Part shown: piece by piece, positions 11,012 through 16,187 of the stretch
How positions within the stretch are numbered: position 1 is the stretch's first letter
Layout: each line of letters starts with the position of its first letter
DNA from: RUG11894 sp964344335
GTDB taxonomy: Bacteria > Bacillota > Clostridia > Peptostreptococcales > Anaerovoracaceae
DNA: 21,445 bases
Direction: 5' to 3'
NCBI GenBank assembly: GCA_964344335.1
Contig: CAYFMW010000023.1
Location: forward strand, 1 to 21,445
Translations under genes and position numbers: made by a program
The notes under the pieces: generated by a model
What the model was told of the DNA's origin: nothing
Seen by the model: only the letters and a program-made list of their open reading frames with translations
Databases searched by the model: none

Positions 11012-11554
11012 ATGAACAATTCAAACAAGACGGCGACCCTCGCCAAGCTCGGCGTGCTCGCCGGAATCTCCGTGGTGCTTATCTCTTTAGTGCACTTTCC
11101 GCTGATACCCGCCATGCCCTTCCTGGAGTACGACCCGGCGGATGTACCGATATTTCTGGGCACCTTCGCCATGGGTCCGGGAGCCGGGATACTTTTGACC
11201 GTCGTAGCGAGCGTAATTCAGGGCCTTACGGTGAGCGCTCAGAGCGGCTGGTACGGAATACTCATGCACATAATCGCGACCGGCAGCTATGTGCTCGTAG
11301 CCGGAAACATCTACGCCAAAAACAAGACGAAGAAGGGCGCAATAATCGCTCTGATTGCGGGAACTTTGACCATGGCCGCCGTGATGGTGCCTGCGAATCT
11401 TCTGATTACGCCTTACTTTATGTGCGTCGATAGGGCCGTGGTAGCCAAGATGATTTTGCCCGGGATATTGCCCTTCAACTTTATGAAGGCGGGCATAAAC
11501 TCGGTAATCACATATTTAATTTATAAGAGCGTGAGCCCCATACTGCATAAATGA
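11012..11554 (+). CDS. ribU: Riboflavin ECF transporter substrate-binding S component RibU
   Basis: RibU is the membrane S component that binds riboflavin and joins the shared EcfA-A'-T module to import it. The 180-residue protein is strongly hydrophobic with about six predicted membrane segments (starting near residues 12-30, 45-65 and 68-88). It shows the family features LEYDPADVPIFLGTFAMGPG (about 38-57) and an Asn/Gly-rich C-terminal segment. AGGAGGA (11001-11007) is an excellent ribosome binding site. The FMN riboswitch directly upstream supports flavin as the substrate. The ECF energy-coupling genes are not in the window. A convergent terminator separates it from acpP. Confidence 0.95.
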   Translation: MNNSNKTATLAKLGVLAGISVVLISLVHFPLIPAMPFLEYDPADVPIFLGTFAMGPGAGILLTVVASVIQGLTVSAQSGWYGILMHIIATGSYVLVAGNIYAKNKTKKGAIIALIAGTLTMAAVMVPANLLITPYFMCVDRAVVAKMILPGILPFNFMKAGINSVITYLIYKSVSPILHK

Positions 11555-11587
11555 GGCTCGCCTGCGCCTGAAAGTTATTCAAAAACA

Positions 11588-11618
11588 AAAGCCGCAAAGC
11601 GTTAAGCTTTGCGGCTTT
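11588..11618. terminator. Bidirectional terminator between ribU and acpP
   Basis: A perfect 13-bp stem, AAAGCCGCAAAGC (11588-11600) and GCTTTGCGGCTTT (11606-11618), closes the GTTAA loop. On the minus strand it runs into TTTTGTTTTTG, an ideal tail for acpP; on the plus strand the T-rich part is within the stem (GGCTTTGAG). It serves both convergent units. Confidence 0.88.
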
Positions 11619-11675
11619 GAGTTCTCTAACCCGGCAGGATTGAAACCCGCTGCTTCTCTCCTTTAAGCTAAGGAG

Positions 11676-11909
11676 TTATTTGTCGATGTTGTCCTCTACG
11701 AATGCCACGATATCCGCGACGGTCTTGAAGCGCTCGGCCTCCTCGTCGGGAATTTCGATATCGTACCAATCTTCGATGGCCATTATAATTTCCACCGCAT
11801 CGATGGAGTCAGCCTCAAGGTCCTTTGTGAGACTTGTTTCCGCGCTGATCTCCTCTATGTCCTTGCTTAGATTTTCGGCAATGAGTTCACGAATTTTGTC
11901 TAATACCAT
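11676..11909 (-). CDS. acpP: Acyl carrier protein
   Basis: ACP carries growing acyl chains on a 4'-phosphopantetheine arm during fatty-acid synthesis and donates them to phospholipid and other pathways. The 77-residue acidic protein has the phosphopantetheine site DSIDAVE with Ser35 (most ACPs read DSLD). CGGAGGTAAAA is a strong ribosome binding site. It has its own promoter overlapping the end of the upstream ydiF gene. No other fatty-acid gene is nearby, so it could also be a specialised carrier, but length and sequence fit the housekeeping ACP. Downstream on the minus strand are a small CTCCTT/AAGGAG hairpin (11656-11673) and the terminator at 11588-11618. Confidence 0.93.
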   Translation of the reverse strand: MVLDKIRELIAENLSKDIEEISAETSLTKDLEADSIDAVEIIMAIEDWYDIEIPDEEAERFKTVADIVAFVEDNIDK

Positions 11910-11951
11910 TTTTACCTCCGTGCGGCCGACACCGCCATAAAATATATATTG

Positions 11952-11980
11952 ATTATAAGTATATGCTACCTGCTATGCAA
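11952..11980 (-). promoter_or_regulatory. Promoter of acpP
   Basis: Read on the minus strand, TTGCAT (11975-11980) and TATAAT (11952-11957) are separated by 17 nt. The -35 box overlaps the stop codon of the upstream ABC-F gene. The same two hexamers with the same spacer form the groES promoter. Confidence 0.82.
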
Positions 11981-13850
11981 GCGAATTTTGCTTTTCTTCC
12001 TGCAACTCCATCCAAATTTCATAATTGCGATGCAGCTGGGCTTTGGCCGCATCCAGTTCCTCGCTGAGCTCCAGTGCGCGCTCGTGATCCGAGTAGACAT
12101 CGGGCCTGCAGAGCTCGCTCTCAATCTTTTCTATAAGCTCCTCGCTCTTTACGACGCCTTCCTCGGCCTCCTCGAGCCTCCTTTCGAGCTTGCGCCTTGC
12201 GGCGATTTCTTCCTTTCTCCTTTGGTGCAAAAGGGTGCGTTCGTGCTTGGAGAGGATTTCCGCCGATGAGCCCCCGCCCGCATTTGCGGCGAGCTTTTCC
12301 AGATAGGCCCTTCCGGAGCTTACGGCCGCGGACTTTCTTTCGTAGTAATCGTAATTCCCCAGATACTTCTCGATTCCGTCCGGCCTGAGCTCGTATATCG
12401 CCGTGGGGATCTTCTCGAGCAGATATCGGTCGTGAGAGACTATGAGCAGGGTTCCGGGAAAGTCCAGCAGGGCGTCTTCGAAAACCTCGCGAGCGTTGAT
12501 GTCCAGATGGTTTGTAGGCTCGTCCATTATAAGGAAGTTGGCTCCTGTCATCATCAGTTTAAGCAGCGAGAGCTTGGCCTTTTCTCCTCCGGCCAGTTCC
12601 GATACGCGTTTAAATACATCGTCTCCGTAAAATCCGAGCCTTCCCAGCATGCTGCGAAGCTCCGTCTGATCGTATTTAATGTAGCTGCTGTGAAGCTCGT
12701 CGAGCACGGTTTTATCGTTATCCAACAAGCGCTGCTCCTGGTCGTAGTATGCCGGCATTACATTCTGTCCGAGCTTTAGCCAGCCGCTGTCGGGTCTCAT
12801 CTTGCCCATGATTATTTTTAGAAGGGTGGTCTTTCCGACCCCGTTCGCCCCGACCATGCAGATGCGGTCGCCCTTCATTATATCCATATTTACGCCGGAA
12901 AAGAGCTGTCTTTGCGCATCGCCCTTGCCGAAGGACATGCTTATATCCTCGGCAATCAACACCTCCGTTGCGCTTGCGAGTTTTTGATCGAAGCTCATGC
13001 TGAGCTTCTGTCTGAGGATTGAAGGCTTTTCCGGAGCCGCGCTGCGGGCGAGCCTCTTTTCCCTTGATTTTGCGCGCTTAATAAGCTTTTCCGTGCCGCG
13101 TTCCTTAAAGCGGCGAATCATGTCCTCCTGCCTTCTTCTTTCGGCGGCGGCCTGCTCGTAGTGCTTTAAATCCAGCTCGTAGCGGAGCTTCTTTTTCTCC
13201 TTGTATTCGCTGTAATTTCCATCGTAGGCGCTGAGCTTTGCACGCTCTATCTCGAAGATCCTCGTCGCGAGGCGGTCGAGGAAATATCTGTCGTGAGAGA
13301 TTATCAGCAGGGTGCTCCTGCAGTTCGCCAGATATCCTTCCAGCCATTTAAGCGTGCCTATATCCAGATGATTGGTAGGCTCATCGAGGAGCAAAATGTC
13401 CGGTTCCTGGAGCAGGATAGATGCCAGCGCCAGCCTCGTTCGCTCGCCGCCCGAGAGTTTGGAGACGGGTTTATCGAAGTAATCGTCCGTAAAGGCGAGG
13501 CTTCTGAGCATGCCCGTGCAGGCATTGTCGTAGCTGTAGCCGCGCTCTTGCATGAAGCGTTTTTTGCGCTCTTCGCTCGCAGCCTTTTGCATCTCCTGCA
13601 TTACCGTCCCGCCGTCCGGGAAATGGTCGCGTTGCTTTAAGTAGCCGAGGCTTTTATCCTTCGCAAAAAAAAGCTCTCCGCTGTCTGTGGGGATTTCACC
13701 CGCTATTATGCGAAAAAGTGTGCTCTTTCCTGCGCCGTTTACACCTACTATGCCGATGCGTTCCCCTTCGTTTACCGTAAAGGAAATATCTTCGAGCACT
13801 TGCTCGATGCCGTAGCTCTTGTTGATTTTTGAAGCTGTAAGGATGCTCAT
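11973..13850 (-). CDS. ydiF: ABC-F family ATPase, YdiF/Uup-like
   Basis: ABC-F proteins are soluble twin-cassette ATPases that act at the ribosomal E site; some rescue stalled ribosomes or protect against antibiotics. The 625 residues have Walker A GVNGAGKS (36-43), signature LSGGE (132-136) and DEPTNHLD (156-163) in cassette 1. A basic linker of about 90 residues (roughly 201-290, the P-site tRNA interaction motif region) follows. Cassette 2 has GANGVGKT (334-341) and DEPTNHLD (443-450). Its signature reads LAGGE (419-423), with Ala for the usual Ser. A charged coiled-coil C-terminus (about 545-620) resembles YdiF. The position between tsaD and rex, transcribed against them, matches my recollection of the Bacillus subtilis order. 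There are no membrane segments, so it is not a transporter. No Shine-Dalgarno precedes the ATG. Confidence 0.93.
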   Translation of the reverse strand: MSILTASKINKSYGIEQVLEDISFTVNEGERIGIVGVNGAGKSTLFRIIAGEIPTDSGELFFAKDKSLGYLKQRDHFPDGGTVMQEMQKAASEERKKRFMQERGYSYDNACTGMLRSLAFTDDYFDKPVSKLSGGERTRLALASILLQEPDILLLDEPTNHLDIGTLKWLEGYLANCRSTLLIISHDRYFLDRLATRIFEIERAKLSAYDGNYSEYKEKKKLRYELDLKHYEQAAAERRRQEDMIRRFKERGTEKLIKRAKSREKRLARSAAPEKPSILRQKLSMSFDQKLASATEVLIAEDISMSFGKGDAQRQLFSGVNMDIMKGDRICMVGANGVGKTTLLKIIMGKMRPDSGWLKLGQNVMPAYYDQEQRLLDNDKTVLDELHSSYIKYDQTELRSMLGRLGFYGDDVFKRVSELAGGEKAKLSLLKLMMTGANFLIMDEPTNHLDINAREVFEDALLDFPGTLLIVSHDRYLLEKIPTAIYELRPDGIEKYLGNYDYYERKSAAVSSGRAYLEKLAANAGGGSSAEILSKHERTLLHQRRKEEIAARRKLERRLEEAEEGVVKSEELIEKIESELCRPDVYSDHERALELSEELDAAKAQLHRNYEIWMELQEEKQNSLA

Positions 13851-13859
13851 AACTAAAAT

Positions 13860-13888
13860 ATCCTATCATAAACAGGGTATTGTAACAA
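13860..13888 (-). promoter_or_regulatory. Promoter of ydiF
   Basis: On the minus strand TTGTTA (13883-13888) and TAGGAT (13860-13865) are 17 nt apart, with TGA directly before the -10 (extended -10). The -10 ends 9 nt before the ATG, so transcription would start within about 3 nt of the start codon. The -35 overlaps the -35 of the divergent rex promoter within TTGTAACAA (13880-13888). Confidence 0.6.
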
Positions 13889-13909
13889 GCGGGCGCAATG
13901 TGATAAAAT
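13880..13909 (+). promoter_or_regulatory. Distal promoter of rex
   Basis: TTGTAA (13880-13885) and TAAAAT (13904-13909) have an 18-nt spacer, and TGA precedes the -10 box. The start would be near 13916, giving a leader of about 72 nt. The -10 lies inside a candidate Rex operator. Confidence 0.6.
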
Positions 13910-13915
13910 TAACGA
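13898..13915. promoter_or_regulatory. Candidate Rex operator
   Basis: The 18 bp here match the clostridial Rex consensus TTGTTAA-N4-TTAACAA at 10 of 14 fixed positions (left half ATGTGAT, right half TTAACGA). It covers the -10 box and start of the distal rex promoter, which suggests autorepression that is relieved by NADH. The match is imperfect, so the call is tentative. Confidence 0.45.
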
Positions 13916-13925
13916 GACAAAAATA

Positions 13926-13953
13926 TTGCGAAACAGACGAACTTATATACAAT
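13926..13953 (+). promoter_or_regulatory. Possible proximal promoter of rex
   Basis: TTGCGA (13926-13931) and TACAAT (13948-13953) are 16 nt apart. A start near 13960 would give a 28-nt leader carrying the Shine-Dalgarno. It could act in addition to the distal promoter. Confidence 0.45.
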
Positions 13954-13987
13954 CGACAAGATAAATTTGTGTTTCGAAGGTGATAAT

Positions 13988-14626
13988 ATGGATAAACAAA
14001 AGAAAATTTCAAGTGCAGTAATCAGGAGGCTTCCCAGATATCTTAGAGCATTAGAGGAGCTGGAGCATGCGGATGTAGAGCGCATCTCCTCCGGAGAGCT
14101 CTCCGAACTGATAGGCTATACCGCCTCTCAGATTCGTCAGGATTTTAATCAATTCGGCGGTTTCGGCCAGCAGGGCTACGGATACAAAGTGAGCGCATTG
14201 AAAGCCGAGATGGAAAAAATCCTTGGGCTGGGGCGCAGATACGAGATGATAATAGTCGGAGCGGGACGCCTGGGACAGGCGATAAACAGCTTTCTTGCAT
14301 CCTATAAAATCGACTTTTGCGTAAAAAGCCTCTTCGATATTAAACCCGAACTGATAGGTACGCAGAGGGGCGGCGTTGAAATCCGCGATGTCGCGGAGCT
14401 CTCCACCTACCTTGCGGAAAACGATATAGATATAGCCGTTATAACGGTAACGAAGGATCAGGCGCCGGGAGTCCGCGAGATATTGATCGACGGTGGCGTG
14501 CGCGGCATTTGGAATTTTGCGCCCATAGATCTTGAAGACGGAGAAGATACAGCTGTGGAGAATGTGCATCTTTCTGACAATCTGCAAAGCCTGGTTTACT
14601 ATATAAATCATCCCGAGCAGCGCTGA
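13988..14626 (+). CDS. rex: Redox-sensing transcriptional repressor Rex
   Basis: Rex is a homodimeric repressor that binds DNA when NAD+ is high and leaves it when NADH rises, controlling fermentation and electron-transfer genes. The 212-residue protein has an N-terminal winged helix (ISSGELSELIGYTASQIRQD, about 33-52) with the FGGFGQQGYGY wing. A Rossmann domain with GAGRLGQA (91-98) follows, and the C-terminus has the dimer-swapped helix motif NFAPIDL and ENVHLSDNLQSL. The usual GxGNLG reads GAGRLG here. The start is ATG 13988, 3 nt after AAGGTGAT (13977-13984), which pairs with the 16S tail; a GTG 21 nt upstream is rejected. The neighbouring ferredoxin is a plausible target class. Confidence 0.95.
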   Translation: MDKQKKISSAVIRRLPRYLRALEELEHADVERISSGELSELIGYTASQIRQDFNQFGGFGQQGYGYKVSALKAEMEKILGLGRRYEMIIVGAGRLGQAINSFLASYKIDFCVKSLFDIKPELIGTQRGGVEIRDVAELSTYLAENDIDIAVITVTKDQAPGVREILIDGGVRGIWNFAPIDLEDGEDTAVENVHLSDNLQSLVYYINHPEQR

Positions 14627-14630
14627 GAGC

Positions 14631-14667
14631 AAAATAAAACAGCCGTCTCTGCAATAGAAACGGCTGT
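14631..14667 (-). terminator. Terminator of the ferredoxin gene
   Basis: ACAGCCGT (14639-14646) pairs with ACGGCTGT (14660-14667). Read on the minus strand, the stem is followed by TTTATTTTGC. On the plus strand no T-tract follows, so it would end rex transcripts only weakly. Confidence 0.75.
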
Positions 14668-14682
14668 CGTCCTTAGGATTCT

Positions 14683-14850
14683 TTATGCTTGAGGTGCATC
14701 CACGGGGCAGGTCTCTGCGCAAACACCGCACTCGATGCAAGCTTCCGCATCGATTACATAGATTCCGTCTCCTTCGGAGATTGCATCCACAGGGCAGTTT
14801 TCCGCACAGGCTCCGCAGCTGATGCATGCATCGGTAATTACATATGCCAT
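14683..14850 (-). CDS. 2[4Fe-4S] ferredoxin
   Basis: A small cytoplasmic electron carrier of the clostridial type, for low-potential reactions such as pyruvate:ferredoxin oxidoreductase and hydrogenase. The 55 residues carry two CxxCxxCxxxCP motifs, at Cys9/12/15/19 and Cys38/41/44/48, each binding one [4Fe-4S] cluster. The ATG at 14850 follows AAGGAGGA; a longer frame upstream to 14961 would add a non-homologous leader and is rejected. It is convergent with rex and divergent from the P-loop/Asp23 gene. Its 5' leader is about 47 nt from the promoter at 14904-14933. Confidence 0.96.
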   Translation of the reverse strand: MAYVITDACISCGACAENCPVDAISEGDGIYVIDAEACIECGVCAETCPVDAPQA

Positions 14851-14903
14851 TCTCTGTTCCTCCTTGTTTAAACGACATGATTGAGGTTTAAAAACCCGAA
14901 AAC

Positions 14904-14933
14904 ATTGTATAGCATAGAAAGATAAATTACAAT
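14904..14933. promoter_or_regulatory. Superimposed divergent promoters (ferredoxin and P-loop/Asp23 gene)
   Basis: Plus strand: TTGTAT (14905-14910), 17-nt spacer, TACAAT (14928-14933), serving the gene at 14942. Minus strand: TTGTAA (14927-14932), 17-nt spacer, TACAAT (14904-14909), serving the ferredoxin. The -35 of each promoter overlaps the -10 of the other, because the ends ATTGTA and TACAAT are inverted repeats. RNA polymerase could occupy only one orientation at a time. Confidence 0.65.
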
Positions 14934-14941
14934 ACCCCGAT

Positions 14942-15769
14942 ATGAGACCATTCGATACCAAAATTTACGGATTATCCGGCAGGAGCGGCACCGGGAAGAG
15001 CTACAATGCCATGGAGCTCTGCGGGCGGCTTCATATTCCTGCGATAATCGACGACGGGCTGTTCATCTACGGCAATAATATTGTGGCGGGAGTATCCGCA
15101 AAGAAGCAGCAGACCAAGATCGGGGCCGTCAGGACGGCGCTGTTTATGAGCGACAGCCACTGTGCGGAGGTGAGGGCGGCTGTAAGGCGCATAAAGCCGG
15201 ACAGCATCCTGGTTCTGGGAACTTCGGACAGAATGATATACAGAATTTGCGAGCGCCTGGGACTTTCCGAACCGACGAAAATAATTTATATAGAAGATGT
15301 CGTCAGCAAGAAAGCCTTGGCTAGGGCTTCCATGGAGCGCGAGCATCTGGGCACCCATGTAATCCCGGCTCCGACTTTCCAGGTTAAGAGGCGTTTTTCG
15401 GGATATTTTCTCGACCCCAAGCTCGTGCTTAAGCACATCGGGCTCAGCAGGCCCATAGCCACCGAGAAGACGGTCGTGCGGCCCAGTTACAGCTACATGG
15501 GCAGCTACGAGATATCGGACAAGGTTATCAGCGATATTATCGAGTATGCGGCCAGGAGCACCCCGGGCGTAGCGGAGGTTCTCGGCGTTCTGAGCGACAA
15601 CAGCGACGAGAGCATGTATATAAAAGTGATCCTCCAGTTCGATTACGGCGCGAAGGTGCGCACCGCGGCGATGACCCTCCAGAAGACCGCGTTCGAGGCG
15701 GTGGAACACATGACGAACTTCAATGTCAGCGCGGTAGATATAGAAATACGCGGTTTTAAATTTAAATAG
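14942..15769 (+). CDS. P-loop NTPase fused to an Asp23/Gls24-like domain
   Basis: The function is not recognised. Residues 1-120 look like a P-loop NTPase: Walker A GRSGTGKS (13-20) after a short beta strand, then hydrophobic strands PAIIDDGLFIYG (33-44), DSILVLGTSD (87-96) and TKIIYIEDV (112-120), either of the last two a possible Walker B. A basic linker (about 146-180) leads to a C-terminal domain (190-275). Its ISDKVISDII, TPGVAEVLGVL, VILQFDYGAKV, LQKTAFEAVEHMTNFNV and VDIEIRGF blocks match the Asp23/Gls24 (DUF322) pattern seen in envelope-stress proteins. There are no membrane segments or signal peptide. The start is ATG 14942; the next Met (residue 24) would lose the Walker A. No Shine-Dalgarno is present and the -10 box ends 8 nt upstream. 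It lies just before groES. Confidence 0.8.
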   Translation: MRPFDTKIYGLSGRSGTGKSYNAMELCGRLHIPAIIDDGLFIYGNNIVAGVSAKKQQTKIGAVRTALFMSDSHCAEVRAAVRRIKPDSILVLGTSDRMIYRICERLGLSEPTKIIYIEDVVSKKALARASMEREHLGTHVIPAPTFQVKRRFSGYFLDPKLVLKHIGLSRPIATEKTVVRPSYSYMGSYEISDKVISDIIEYAARSTPGVAEVLGVLSDNSDESMYIKVILQFDYGAKVRTAAMTLQKTAFEAVEHMTNFNVSAVDIEIRGFKFK

Positions 15770-15773
15770 GGGC

Positions 15774-15802
15774 TTGCATTATTGCGAGAATGAGTTTATA
15801 AT
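15774..15802 (+). promoter_or_regulatory. Promoter of groES-groEL
   Basis: TTGCAT (15774-15779) and TATAAT (15797-15802) are 17 nt apart, a vegetative sigma-A promoter. It starts 5 nt after the stop of the preceding gene. The start near 15809 falls in the left arm of CIRCE. Confidence 0.88.
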
Positions 15803-15840
15803 CTTGTTAGCACTCAGATTAAAGGAGTGCTAACAAGATT
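15800..15840. promoter_or_regulatory. CIRCE operator (HrcA binding site), extended arms
   Basis: The core TTAGCACTC (15807-15815), 9-nt spacer and GAGTGCTAA (15825-15833) match the CIRCE consensus perfectly. The inverted repeat continues outward for another 7 bp on each side, AATCTTG (15800-15806) and CAAGATT (15834-15840), giving 16-bp perfect arms. The left arm overlaps the -10 box, so HrcA bound here would block transcription. HrcA itself is not in the window. Confidence 0.97.
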
Positions 15841-15878
15841 TGTTCAGTAATTATTCACATACGAAGGGAGATTAGAAA

Positions 15879-16151
15879 ATGACAGTAAAACCTTTAGGAG
15901 ACAGAGTTTTGATTAAGAGAGTGGAAGCCGAGGAGAAGACCAAGGGCGGTATAATCCTCACCAACGCTGCCCAGGAACAGCCCCAGCTCGCGGAAGTAAT
16001 CGCGGTTGGACCTGGCACCGAAGAGGTGAAGATGGAAGTCAAGGCGGGGGATCAGGTTATCTTTTCCAAGTATGCCGGAACGGAAATCAAACTCGACGGC
16101 GAAGAGCTCATAATATTGTCTCAGAAGGATATATTAGCAATCATTGCATAG
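15879..16151 (+). CDS. groES: Co-chaperonin GroES
   Basis: GroES forms the seven-membered lid of the GroEL chamber. The 90-residue protein begins MTVKPLGDRVLIKR, has the mobile loop EEKTKGGIILTNAA (about 18-31) that binds GroEL, and ends with the KDILAIIA strand. AAGGGAG (15864-15870) precedes the ATG. It is the first gene of the CIRCE-controlled heat-shock operon, 36 nt before groEL. Confidence 0.98.
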   Translation: MTVKPLGDRVLIKRVEAEEKTKGGIILTNAAQEQPQLAEVIAVGPGTEEVKMEVKAGDQVIFSKYAGTEIKLDGEELIILSQKDILAIIA

Positions 16152-16187
16152 TACGGACGGTTCATAGTCAGGAATAGGAGAATTAAT

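Noticed and set aside
11619..11675. A tRNA-like tail on the minus strand (GCGGG-TTTCAAT-CCTGC stem-loop resembling a T arm)
   Set aside because: The loop lacks a proper TTCRA order, no acceptor, D or anticodon arm can be folded, and no CCA end or integrase is present. It is probably the 3' untranslated region of acpP.
14683..14961. A longer ferredoxin of 92 residues starting at 14961
   Set aside because: The extra N-terminus does not resemble ferredoxins and crosses the promoter, while ATG 14850 has an ideal AAGGAGGA site.
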